Origin: a virus
Reading direction: 5' to 3' (one strand)
Length of the DNA: 33,731 bases
Virus record (IMG/VR): IMGVR_UViG_3300027911_000042
Coordinates: 1 to 33,731 of that record
Made by a program: the position numbers and the translations under genes. Below, piece by piece: positions 21,120-29,093 of this stretch; the first letter of the stretch is position 1, and each line of letters begins with the position of its first letter. The notes beneath the pieces are model-generated. The model saw only the letters and a list, made by a program, of their open reading frames with translations, did no database searches and had not been told where the DNA came from.

Positions 21120-23818
21120 CAAAACTCACAGTTCTCCCTAACGGTAGGACCGTAGACAAATACTGCCAGGAATGCGGACTGTGGAAGGAGTGTGCGTCTC
21201 CTCGTATGAATGGGGAGGGAGCCGCGCACCCGAAGTTTCTCTTTGTTATGGAGGCTCCCGGTGAGACGGAAGACAGGCGGGGGATTCCGGCTTGCGGAGA
21301 GGCAGGGCAACTTCTTAGAGAAACCATCGAGCAGGTAGGAATCAACATTCAGGAATGCCGGTTTACCAACGTTGTGCGATGCCGTCCGCCGAACAACGAT
21401 TTAACGAAGTGGAAGAAAGCACCGGAACTGTGCCTAGCTCATCTGCTGCGGGAGATTCGCTCTACCAATCCGAAAGTAGTCGTAGTTATCGGGGCGGTAG
21501 CAATGAAAGCACTGCTAGACAGAACCGGAGTTCTCAAGTTGCACGGAGAAGTATTCCAATATCCACAAAGAACCTTCGTAACGATGTTCCATCCAGCCTA
21601 TCTCTTGCGGAACAACACCCCGGAGAACAGGCAGAAGTTTCGACAGGCAATCGCAACGGTAAAGGCACTAGGCAACCCGAAAGCAATGAAGAGGACGCAA
21701 GATGAAAATAAAGTCGAAATCATCAAGGACAAAAAGCGACTCTACGAGGTCACCGACTACCTTAGAGGAATTAAGCTCAAGGCTACTGATATCGAATCGA
21801 GCACTCTGTCTCCTTATAGCCAAGCTACAAAACCCGAAGTGGGCATTGTCGGATTCGCAGCAGGACCACATATGGCGTTTATCTTTCCGATATATTCAAG
21901 ACTCGGAACGGCTATTAACTTCCATCCGAGACTCGCTCTTGAAGCTGTAGCGGAACTGTGGGAGGACTCTGACTGTGAATATATCCTGCATGGAGGAAAG
22001 CACGACTATACCTACATGGCAGTTCTGCACGGAATCTGGTTGCAGGGATTCCGCAGGCATCCTACCGGGTACAGCTACGACACGCACCACGAATCCTATA
22101 CCCTAAAAGGGGAACCGGGAGGGCATAAGCTAAAAGAATTGGCTTGGAAGCTAGGACTCGGGGGATATGAGTTTGCATTGGAGCAATACAAACGGGAGCA
22201 TCCCGAGGCAAAGTCAAACTACAATCTTATCCCACTTCCCATCCTCGGTCCTTACTGTGGAATGGACTGCATTACGACGTTCCGGTTGCATCACTACTTC
22301 CGCCCCATTCTAGAGAAACGCAATCTGTGGAAGAATCCGTATCTGTTCCCGCAAATGTACCACAACTGGACCGCTGCGATGTTGCAGATTAAGGGAATCA
22401 AGACAGACTTAAAGCGCAACAAAGAACTGTCCATTATCGTTCCCAATCTGCAAAAGAAAGCGGAGCGGGAGCTGGAGCAGTTCGACGAGGTTCAAACGCT
22501 TCTGCAAATGAGGAAAGACAAGGCTCGAAAGAAGATTCGGGAGCGAGTCTACAGCTACAAGCGGAAAGTCTCGAAGCCAAAGCGGTTAATCAAGCAGATG
22601 CTCCGGGACTGGGTAGCGAAGCATCCTATGAAGTGGACACCCGACGAGCGCCGGACTCTTGTTTTCGATGTTCTCCGCTACCCTTCGCTAGCCGAGACAA
22701 AGAAGGGATTGCCAGTAGTCAGCAAGAAGATTCTCAAGAAGCTGCTCCTGCGACATGGGAAGCATACGGTACTAGAGAAGTTGATGGAGCGGGGATTGTA
22801 CTATTACGCGAATACGAAGTATGTCAAGCCAATTCCTAGTTGGGTAGGCAGCGACGGCAGGACACATACCACCTACAATCCAGCAGGGCAGAACACAGGG
22901 CGTGTACCGAGCGAGAATCCAAATCATGAAAACATCCCGAAGCGGGAACCGAAAGTAGCGCCTCTGATTCGCTCCCAGTTCGTTCCGACTAGTGATGACT
23001 ATGTATTCGCGGCGGGAGACGGAAAGCAGATGGAGTTGCGGCTAGTCTGCGACGCTTCCGGTGACGAGACAATGCAGGCGGAGTTTGAAGCGAGAAAAGA
23101 CCCTCACAAGATGGGTGCTTCGGCGTTTTACGAAGTCCCTGAGGCGCAAGTCACAAAGGAGCAGAGAACGGATGCGAAATCCGCTGTATCTTTCGGTCTC
23201 ATCTACGGCAGGTCCACAAAAGCACTTGCGGCAGACTATGGGAAGTCGATAGAGTGGGCGCAGGAGAAGATAAATCGCTATTTTGCTAAATACCGTAGAA
23301 TCCCGGAATGGTGGAAATCCGTAGAGGAGTTTGTCAAGAGGAAAGGCTATGTTCTGTCCACATTCGGCAGACGGAGCTACTGTCCGGGAATACGGAGTAG
23401 CGAGGAGGGTATTTATAAGAAGGCTGTGCGGGATGCAATCAACCATCCTATCCAAGGCACCGGGTCCGACATTACTTGGATAGCAGCGTACCGGATGCAA
23501 CGTTGGCTGATGAAGTACAGGCTGCGGAGCAAAGCAGAGTTCCGGCAGCAACGGTTTGTTTTCTATCGAAACTCACGCCCCGTAGTTGTCATCCACGACG
23601 ATGTAACCGGAGACGTGTACTTGCCAGAGCTAGAGGATTATATCGAGCATCTACAGTTCTACATGACAGACAGGAAGTATATTGAAGAACATACAGGATG
23701 GTGGTGCAAGGTTCCTCTTGACTTAGACATCTCGCTAAGTCGGCATCACCTAGGCGAGTCTGTAGAGTTGGAAAGAAACGGAGACGATTTTATCATCCCC
23801 AAGGAGTTCAAGGTATGA
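21116..23818 (+). CDS. UDG - 3'-5' exonuclease - DNA polymerase A fusion, 900 aa
   Basis: Residues 1-190 are a family-4-type uracil-DNA glycosylase: CQEC pair, E46-A-P-G-E50 motif, CGEAGQLLRE, later Cys (VVRCRPP, ELC) that would complete an iron-sulfur cluster, and HPAYLL with H159. Next a DnaQ-like exonuclease: D225-x-E227 (TDIESS), then HGGKHDYTYM and YCGMDC. The polymerase A core follows: motif A with D635 (DGKQMELRL), motif B with K688 and Y697 (DAKSAVSFGLIYG), and motif C H827-D-D829 (VIHDDV). UDG fused to polymerase A is known in some hmU-containing phages. The GTG at 21116 overlaps the prior stop; the upstream open frame from 21053 overlaps another gene. Confidence 0.93.
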   Translation: MTKLTVLPNGRTVDKYCQECGLWKECASPRMNGEGAAHPKFLFVMEAPGETEDRRGIPACGEAGQLLRETIEQVGINIQECRFTNVVRCRPPNNDLTKWKKAPELCLAHLLREIRSTNPKVVVVIGAVAMKALLDRTGVLKLHGEVFQYPQRTFVTMFHPAYLLRNNTPENRQKFRQAIATVKALGNPKAMKRTQDENKVEIIKDKKRLYEVTDYLRGIKLKATDIESSTLSPYSQATKPEVGIVGFAAGPHMAFIFPIYSRLGTAINFHPRLALEAVAELWEDSDCEYILHGGKHDYTYMAVLHGIWLQGFRRHPTGYSYDTHHESYTLKGEPGGHKLKELAWKLGLGGYEFALEQYKREHPEAKSNYNLIPLPILGPYCGMDCITTFRLHHYFRPILEKRNLWKNPYLFPQMYHNWTAAMLQIKGIKTDLKRNKELSIIVPNLQKKAERELEQFDEVQTLLQMRKDKARKKIRERVYSYKRKVSKPKRLIKQMLRDWVAKHPMKWTPDERRTLVFDVLRYPSLAETKKGLPVVSKKILKKLLLRHGKHTVLEKLMERGLYYYANTKYVKPIPSWVGSDGRTHTTYNPAGQNTGRVPSENPNHENIPKREPKVAPLIRSQFVPTSDDYVFAAGDGKQMELRLVCDASGDETMQAEFEARKDPHKMGASAFYEVPEAQVTKEQRTDAKSAVSFGLIYGRSTKALAADYGKSIEWAQEKINRYFAKYRRIPEWWKSVEEFVKRKGYVLSTFGRRSYCPGIRSSEEGIYKKAVRDAINHPIQGTGSDITWIAAYRMQRWLMKYRLRSKAEFRQQRFVFYRNSRPVVVIHDDVTGDVYLPELEDYIEHLQFYMTDRKYIEEHTGWWCKVPLDLDISLSRHHLGESVELERNGDDFIIPKEFKV

Positions 23819-24324
23819 AACCGTTAGACCGTCTGGCAATACTGCTTCTGCTTCTGGCACCCTACACGGCGAGCAAGGTATATTCCATATACCAGCAGGC
23901 GCATCTCAAAATAGAAACCCCCGTGTTCTCGTCCTCTGACTCTGACTCCTTCAAACACAGAGAAGAGGTTTCCCTTCTAACCGACTCTGACTTGCAGAAG
24001 ACCTTTCAAGAGTACAATAAGCAGTACTTCAATAATGAGCTGCGTAAAGATCAAGACATAAAATTCGAGGATTGTCCTCCCGGCATCGAAGGCTACTTCA
24101 ACTACAAGGACTGGACGATTCGGCTAGACAAAACCGTACAGTCCCGTCCACGAGAATTGCAAACGGATTTAATCCATGAGATGGCACACGAATGGGTACG
24201 AATTCACTATCCCGGAGATGTAAAAATCTACGCAGTACACGGCGAGGCATGGAGAGCCGAAATGCGAAAGCTAGCGGGAATAGGTGCTCTAGACACCGCA
24301 CTTTGGAGCGAGGAGGAAAATTAG
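23815..24324 (+). CDS. SprT-like zinc metalloprotease with N-terminal hydrophobic segment, 169 aa
   Basis: HExxH at residues 121-125 (DLIHEMAHEW) and a third His H142 (VHGEAWRAEMRKL) with FQEYNKQYFNNELRKD before it; this matches the SprT/Spartan zincin layout. Residues about 7-20 (LAILLLLLAPYTAS) are strongly hydrophobic, a signal peptide or anchor, unlike cytosolic SprT proteins. Spartan proteases cut DNA-protein crosslinks; an exported relative could act on envelope proteins. ATGA overlap with the polymerase gene. The C-terminal zinc ribbon of longer SprT proteins is absent. Confidence 0.78.
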   Translation: MKPLDRLAILLLLLAPYTASKVYSIYQQAHLKIETPVFSSSDSDSFKHREEVSLLTDSDLQKTFQEYNKQYFNNELRKDQDIKFEDCPPGIEGYFNYKDWTIRLDKTVQSRPRELQTDLIHEMAHEWVRIHYPGDVKIYAVHGEAWRAEMRKLAGIGALDTALWSEEEN

Positions 24325-24738
24325 TTGATTAAGAAGCTGCCGGTAGTCGTTCACCTTTCGGATTCAGACGTAAAAGAACTCGACTTGATGAAGGAATTGC
24401 GCGTCGATAAATTCAATCTAGACAGGCAGCTCATGCAGTACGCGCAACGCTACGGCTACTGGGCAGAGTTGTATGCTTCTGCTTCTGCCAAAGTCTCGAA
24501 ACTCCGGGAGGATTTGGAGAGCCTAGAGGCAGAACTATTTGGCAGGTCCGGGGGAAACGTAACAGACAAGCGATTCTGGATTAAGCGGCATCCCCGGTAC
24601 AGGGCTGTTAGGAAACGACTTCGCAAGTGGGAGGATGCGGAGAGATTCCTGAAGTTTGCAGAAAAAGCTTTCGATAAGAAACTTAGTGTCTTAATGTGCC
24701 TAAACGCAAACGAGCGCAAGGAGAAAGAGCGTGCCTAG
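24325..24738 (+). CDS. UvsY-like recombination-mediator candidate, 137 aa
   Basis: TTG start immediately after the previous TAG, SD GAGGAGGAA. Entirely helical: FNLDRQLMQYAQRYGYWAEL, SAKVSKLREDLESLEAEL, then DKRFWIKRHPRYRAVRKRLR and a last helix FAEKAFDKKLSVLMCL. The length (137 aa), the layout and the position between polymerase and single-strand-binding/recombinase genes resemble the T4 UvsY mediator that loads UvsX onto ssDNA. Sequence identity cannot be judged by eye; a general coiled-coil protein is the alternative. Confidence 0.45.
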   Translation: MIKKLPVVVHLSDSDVKELDLMKELRVDKFNLDRQLMQYAQRYGYWAELYASASAKVSKLREDLESLEAELFGRSGGNVTDKRFWIKRHPRYRAVRKRLRKWEDAERFLKFAEKAFDKKLSVLMCLNANERKEKERA

Positions 24739-25111
24739 CTCGCACAACCCTAAGGACTGCCCTCACGTTGAGGGAGGGGAACTAACCATCTACTTTGTTC
24801 GAAACGCAAATCGGAATATCCTGTACTGTTACCTATGTGATGCAACCTTCGTTCGACAGGATGGCTGGCCCGAAGGACAAATCAAAGGAGAGAGCATGAT
24901 TAGCAAAGAAGAACTAGAGAACTGGTTTATGTATCATCAGCCGAAAGCAGAAGATGTGGATGCTTACATGAAGATTCGGGAAGCTGGGAAGAATCTTGCC
25001 AATGTAATTGTCGAGAACACCCCTGCTTCCGCAGATCAATCCGCAGCAATCCGGTTAGTACGGGAAGCAATCATGACCGCAAACGCGGCACGCGCATGTA
25101 GGGGGAAATAA
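24731..25111 (+). CDS. Zinc-ribbon/Acb2-like composite, 126 aa, probable internal start at 24896
   Basis: GTG 24731 starts a frame whose first 55 residues hold CPH and CYLC (a zinc ribbon). Residues 56-126 begin MISKEELENWFMYHQPKAED and continue YMKIREAGKNLANVIVENTP and REAIMTANAARAC; this resembles phage Acb2 (T4 Vs.4-type) proteins that sequester cyclic nucleotides and block CBASS immunity. The ATG at 24896 has its own excellent SD (AAAGGAGAG, in-frame as KGES), giving a 71-aa product of normal Acb2 size. So one frame may yield both a fusion and a stand-alone protein. Assignment rests on motif memory. Confidence 0.6.
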   Translation: MPSSHNPKDCPHVEGGELTIYFVRNANRNILYCYLCDATFVRQDGWPEGQIKGESMISKEELENWFMYHQPKAEDVDAYMKIREAGKNLANVIVENTPASADQSAAIRLVREAIMTANAARACRGK

Positions 25112-25114
25112 CAC

Positions 25115-25894
25115 ATGACAATGACAGCGAAAGAAATCGCGGAGTACAGACAGAAGGCGAAAGACAGGGATGAGCGGAGCGGAGTCGCATGGTTCTCGAT
25201 TAAGCCGGATACGACGGTATATGTCCGCATCGGTAGGCCCTGGAAAAAAGATGGAGACATTTGGAAGGACGTAATCTATCACGGTCGCTGGACACAGGAC
25301 GGAAGTGGGAAAGTCTATTGCGGAAAGAACGAGAAAGACCCCGAAACCGGAAAGCCCAAGAAGTGTGCCGTTTGCCGCCGTCTAAAGAAGCTAAGGCTAG
25401 AAGCACGTACTCCTGAATCGAAGGAGCTATTCAAGGCGCTTGTACCTCACGAAGAAGCTCTCTGGAACGTCCTAGTAGCTGAAGTAAAGACTCTCGATTC
25501 CGGGAAAGTGGTAGTAAAGCGATATGTTGATAATCAATTCAAGGTATTACGGCTTGCAAAAGGATTCCATCTAGACCTGATAGAACTCTTCGCAGACCCG
25601 GAGTACAGTGCGGAGAGTGCCTTGGGAATCTGCTCACATGAGAAGGGCTACCTAGTTCGTATCCGCAGGGAAGGGGAGATGCTGGATACGGATTACAAGT
25701 TCAAGGTAGTAGGGAAGCCCTGTCCCCTTTCGAAAGACCCGGAGCGGACCAAGAAACTAGGGGCTACCCGGAACGACTTGGACAAGCTAGTTCATGCGAG
25801 TTCCGAGGAGGAGTTGAAAGCCTTTGTAAAGACGGCAGAACGGGAAGCGCGCAGAAAGGCAGAGGGAGACGATGACGACGGAGACGACGAATGA
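25115..25894 (+). CDS. ssDNA-binding protein, gp32-like, 259 aa
   Basis: ATG with SD GGGGGAAA. Basic N-terminus, YCGKNEKDPETGKPKKCAVC zinc-like site and an OB-type core (TTVYVRIGRPWKKDG, KYLVRIRREGEM-type strands), with an acidic tail ending EGDDDDGDDE, typical of single-stranded DNA-binding proteins where the tail recruits partners. It lies directly before the recombinase gene, as in T4-like replication modules. Coupled to the next gene by ATGA. Confidence 0.8.
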   Translation: MTMTAKEIAEYRQKAKDRDERSGVAWFSIKPDTTVYVRIGRPWKKDGDIWKDVIYHGRWTQDGSGKVYCGKNEKDPETGKPKKCAVCRRLKKLRLEARTPESKELFKALVPHEEALWNVLVAEVKTLDSGKVVVKRYVDNQFKVLRLAKGFHLDLIELFADPEYSAESALGICSHEKGYLVRIRREGEMLDTDYKFKVVGKPCPLSKDPERTKKLGATRNDLDKLVHASSEEELKAFVKTAEREARRKAEGDDDDGDDE

Positions 25895-26112
25895 GCAAAG
25901 TCACTATTAACGGGAAAGAAGTGGAGGCTACACAACTTAGCTTTACTCCCTTCACAGAGCCATTCGCGGAATATCACCTAGAGGACGGTTCTATCGCTCG
26001 GGTTAAAGTGTGTCTCTTGAAAATCTACCGGCTACAAGAGAAAGGCCCAGATGGAAATTCTCAATACTTCATTAACCAAAATGTGATGCTTGTTGTCGAT
26101 GAGAAATCATGA
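25891..26112 (+). CDS. Small conserved phage protein, 73 aa
   Basis: Coupled on both sides by ATGA overlaps. Beta-rich (KVTINGKEVEATQLSF, VCLLKIYRLQEKGPDGNSQY, INQNVMLVVDEKS). The string KIYRLQEKGPDGN-type is seen in other phage hypotheticals near recombinases. No activity known; probably an accessory of the ssDNA-binding/recombinase pair by position. Confidence 0.65.
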   Translation: MSKVTINGKEVEATQLSFTPFTEPFAEYHLEDGSIARVKVCLLKIYRLQEKGPDGNSQYFINQNVMLVVDEKS

Positions 26113-27194
26113 AGCTGAAACGATTTCCACGTCTGCCTGAAGAGGAAACGACTCCGGTAAGCCGGGCTACGGTCCTCTCTGTCGTGAAGAAGATCAATCG
26201 ACAATTCAAGAAGAAGCGGGACGAAGATGAAGATGCTGCGGCGAGCACCTTCGAGGGTTCCGTCTTCGCTAGGCCCAAAGTGTACGTTCCCAGTGGAATC
26301 CTGCCCGTGGACTGCATTATCGGTTCCGGGCAGGGTTGGCCTACCGGCATCATCGAGATATACGGCCCAGAGGGTTCCGGGAAGAGCGCCGTGCTAGAGA
26401 AAACCATTGCAGCAGCACAGAAGCGAGGCTTCTACACGGCCATCTTTCCTATGGAATATTCTCTCGATGATGCTCGGGTGCGGAATGTAGGCATTGACAC
26501 GGAAACACTAATGATTCTTGATGCCGAGACGATTGAGGACATTTTCGATCAGATTAAAGCGACAACTCGCTCGATACGGGAAACGGACAAGGACACTCCC
26601 ATTGTATTCGGATGGGATTCTGTAGCGGCAACTCCCTGTAGAAGTGAGCTAGAGAACGCGGATGATACTGGAATAGAGAAAAGCAACATGGGCAGGGTAG
26701 CACAGCAAATGTCCAAGATGTTTAAGATGCTAGTCCGGTTCCTGTCGAAAAACAAAGTCTGTCTCATCTGCGTAAATCAGACTCGGGCTAGTATGGCGAT
26801 GTACGGTCCTAAAGAGACTACGAGCGGAGGAAAAGCATTGCGCTTCTATGCCTGGGTACGATGCAGGACAGGCATAGTAGAGCGAATCAAAAGCAAGGAC
26901 AAGCAGACCATAGGAGTAATGATTGAGATAGAAAGCGTAAAGAACAAGACCGGGACTGCTCCCTTTCAGAAATGCCGACTCCCTCTTACGTTTCTACGGG
27001 GGATAGACTCGGTACAGGCAGTTTGGGAATACGGTATCGAGCTAGACGTATTTAAGCGCAAAGGCACTTCCTACCGATTCGGCAATCAGTTAGTCACCAA
27101 GAAAAGCTTCAAGAAGCTATATGGTAAAAATCATGTGCTAATAGACGGATTGATAAAAGAAGCGGCGCGAAAGTTCACTGCAAAGCTAGTATAA
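26109..27194 (+). CDS. RecA/UvsX-type recombinase, 361 aa
   Basis: Walker A GPEGSGKS at residues 86-93, then FPMEYSLDDARV, a Walker-B-like PIVFGWDSVAA and the L2-like ICVNQTRASMAMYG followed by TTSGGKALRFYAWVR. This is the homologous recombinase core that forms filaments on ssDNA. Residues 1-60 are an extra tail with the peptide RFPRL (26121-26135) and a charged stretch (KKKRDEDEDAA). No C-terminal RecA domain of normal length. Neighbours: gp32-like protein before, 5' nuclease and SbcCD after, a complete recombination set. Confidence 0.9.
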   Translation: MKLKRFPRLPEEETTPVSRATVLSVVKKINRQFKKKRDEDEDAAASTFEGSVFARPKVYVPSGILPVDCIIGSGQGWPTGIIEIYGPEGSGKSAVLEKTIAAAQKRGFYTAIFPMEYSLDDARVRNVGIDTETLMILDAETIEDIFDQIKATTRSIRETDKDTPIVFGWDSVAATPCRSELENADDTGIEKSNMGRVAQQMSKMFKMLVRFLSKNKVCLICVNQTRASMAMYGPKETTSGGKALRFYAWVRCRTGIVERIKSKDKQTIGVMIEIESVKNKTGTAPFQKCRLPLTFLRGIDSVQAVWEYGIELDVFKRKGTSYRFGNQLVTKKSFKKLYGKNHVLIDGLIKEAARKFTAKLV

Positions 27195-27255
27195 TCGGGC
27201 GTTAGTGAATACCCACATTCGGCAAGCAGCCAACAGGAAGAAACTGGAGGAATAA

Positions 27256-27525
27256 ATGGACTCGCTACTAGACGACATCAAGAAGATGGCAGAGTCTTTA
27301 GGGGAGTCTCCAAACGATTCATTTCTAAAGGCGGGGATAGACGAGGCAGAATGGAGCGAACTAGTCTACTTAAATTGCCCGAAGCTAGTTACATCTGTGG
27401 CACTTCTGGGGCTGCATACTGAAATGTCTAGCTTCATCCAATTTATCTTGTGCTCCGGTGCTCTAATCCAAGCAAGGCTACAGGCTGAAGCTAACAAAGC
27501 TAAGACCAGCAGTCTCATTCAATGA
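27256..27525 (+). CDS. Hypothetical helical protein, 89 aa
   Basis: ATG with SD CTGGAGGAA after a 61-base gap that shows no promoter or terminator. Helical and acidic (MDSLLDDIKKMAESLGESPN), with a hydrophobic stretch (VALLGLHTEMSSFIQFILCS) that is too short and polar for a sure membrane span. Unknown role. ATGA overlap with the nuclease gene. Confidence 0.6.
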   Translation: MDSLLDDIKKMAESLGESPNDSFLKAGIDEAEWSELVYLNCPKLVTSVALLGLHTEMSSFIQFILCSGALIQARLQAEANKAKTSSLIQ

Positions 27526-28454
27526 AAACGCTGCTTATTGATGGAAACAATGCATTCTGGCGGATAGCGAACGGGCTTCCTGACCTAACAGTAGACGGGA
27601 AGCCCGTACAGGTAGTATACGGGTTTATGAAACTCCTGCGCGGACTCTTGGAGGATTTCGAACCCGATAAAGCCATCATCTTCTGGGACAGCGGCAAGCC
27701 AGAATACCGAATGAAACTGTTTTCAGGGTACAAGGCTAGCCGCTATCTGCGCCGGGAAGAAGCCTCTAGGAAGGAAAAAGAGAAGCGGAAGCAAGCAGTC
27801 GCTCAACTAGAGACAGTGAAGAAGCTGCTTCCCCTGCTCGGCGTATATCAAGTTTCCCGAGAGAATACGGAAGCCGATGATTTAATAGCCGTAGCCTCTA
27901 GGATGAGTGATTTAGGATTACGTGTCATCGTTTCCGGGGACCAGGACTTTCTTCAACTGGTAAAAAGGCATGTTCGTGTATTCATGCCGTCTCGAAATCA
28001 ACTTTACCGGCACACTACGTTCGAAAAGCTAATCGGCTTAACTCCTACACAATGGCTAGAGTACCGAATCCTTACGGGAGATTCTAGTGATGAGATTCCT
28101 TCCGTAGTCTCCGGGTTTGGAGAGAAAACCGCACTAGAACTCTTGAGGGAGTACGAGACTATAGGGAACCTGTTGAAGAATGATGTTCGCAAGAAAGTAG
28201 AACAGATGGGAGCAAGGTTCGCTAAGTTCTATTCGCCAGGAGTAGCAGAGAATATCTCACGGAACTACCGACTCATGCGGCTAGATTGGATTCCACAAGA
28301 AAGTAAGCTCAGGAATTGCATCCGCAAGGAACTAGCGGGGGATATACACCTACGGAAGACCCGAATACAGCAGGAGTTTCGAAAGCGCAGGTTTGTTTCG
28401 TTGCTAGCCAACTTCAACAATTGGCTAATTCCATTTAAAGGATTAGGCACATGA
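27522..28454 (+). CDS. 5'-3' exonuclease/flap endonuclease (FEN/T5-D15-like), 310 aa
   Basis: PIN-like 5' nuclease: LIDGNN (5-10), FWDSGKPEYRMK, a lysine-rich helical arch (SRKEKEKRKQA), acidic metal ligands in TEADDLIA (116-123) and SGDQDF (138-143), then GDSSDEIP (186-193) with the helix-three-turn-helix GFGEKTALELL. Removes RNA primers and flaps. Separate from the polymerase, which keeps only the 3'-5' exonuclease. ATGA overlap upstream and downstream. Confidence 0.92.
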   Translation: MKTLLIDGNNAFWRIANGLPDLTVDGKPVQVVYGFMKLLRGLLEDFEPDKAIIFWDSGKPEYRMKLFSGYKASRYLRREEASRKEKEKRKQAVAQLETVKKLLPLLGVYQVSRENTEADDLIAVASRMSDLGLRVIVSGDQDFLQLVKRHVRVFMPSRNQLYRHTTFEKLIGLTPTQWLEYRILTGDSSDEIPSVVSGFGEKTALELLREYETIGNLLKNDVRKKVEQMGARFAKFYSPGVAENISRNYRLMRLDWIPQESKLRNCIRKELAGDIHLRKTRIQQEFRKRRFVSLLANFNNWLIPFKGLGT

Positions 28455-28645
28455 AAGTGTCAGATCTGATAGCAAAATTAGAAGAGTTTCCAGGAGATGC
28501 TGAAGTGTTCACAAACGAATGCGAAGCAACGCCCTCTCATGAGGAAATTGTTCCACTAGATACGGTTGCGTTGGTTGCAGATGACAGTGCCGCTGCTGCC
28601 CCTTATAGATTCCATGTCTATGCTGGAACGTATTCAGCGCGATGA
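28451..28645 (+). CDS. Hypothetical protein, 64 aa
   Basis: ATGA-coupled to the 5' nuclease. The start MKVSDLIAKLEEFPGDAEVF follows the common phage/bacterial pattern 'VSELIxxLxxFPxDAEV', seen in small proteins of unknown function. The C-terminal part is beta-like (PYRFHVYAGTYSAR). Ends with ATGA into the next gene. Confidence 0.65.
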   Translation: MKVSDLIAKLEEFPGDAEVFTNECEATPSHEEIVPLDTVALVADDSAAAAPYRFHVYAGTYSAR

Positions 28646-28857
28646 AAGTCGTCTATCGCTTTCCTCGCATCTCCCGGTTCCCTAGATTCTCAAAAAAGAG
28701 AGGGCCGGGAGGACAGCAACTCTGCATCTGCGGTAAAGCATGCAAGTTCTACTTCTCATCCACGAAACGCAGCTTCTGTTCCGAAACGTGCCTTTCTATC
28801 TATCAACAGCATTGCGGTCCTCCGCGAGTAAGCATTAAGAGGGAGTCTATGCCGTGA
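28642..28857 (+). CDS. Small zinc-ribbon protein with two FPR motifs, 71 aa
   Basis: ATGA overlap on the 5' side, GTGA on the 3' side. Residues 6-16 read RFPRISRFPRF, two copies of the short peptide shared with the FtsK-like, RecA-like and 8193/8467 proteins. Then CICGKACKFYFSS and FCSETCLSIYQQHC: five Cys forming a zinc ribbon of the FCSxxC type. Function unknown; the basic start suggests binding to nucleic acid or to a shared protein partner. Confidence 0.65.
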   Translation: MKVVYRFPRISRFPRFSKKRGPGGQQLCICGKACKFYFSSTKRSFCSETCLSIYQQHCGPPRVSIKRESMP

Positions 28858-29093
28858 AGCTTTGCTTTTATGAGCACTGTGCTAAAGAATTCTTTCCACA
28901 CAAGGGTGGGAAGCCGCAACGGTTCTGTAGTCCTCGTTGTAGAAATGCCCATTGGAACGAGACTCACCGAAAAAGGCGGAAGCGGATCAACAGAAAGTTC
29001 TACCGTGCTCACTTGCAAGCACGGCGAGAGCAGAGCAGGAAGTACAGGGAAAAGCACTGGCTAGAGTTAAAGTTGAAGAGGAGCCTAGATTGA
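28854..29093 (+). CDS. Small zinc-ribbon protein, 79 aa
   Basis: GTG start overlapping the previous TGA. CFYEHCAKEFFPHKGGKPQR then FCSPRCRNAHWN gives a C...C...FCSxxC ribbon like that of its upstream neighbour, followed by a long basic helix (KRRKRINRKFYRAHLQARRE). Probably nucleic-acid binding. The two adjacent FCSxxC proteins may be related. TTGA overlap with the SbcD gene. Confidence 0.65.
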   Translation: MKLCFYEHCAKEFFPHKGGKPQRFCSPRCRNAHWNETHRKRRKRINRKFYRAHLQARREQSRKYREKHWLELKLKRSLD

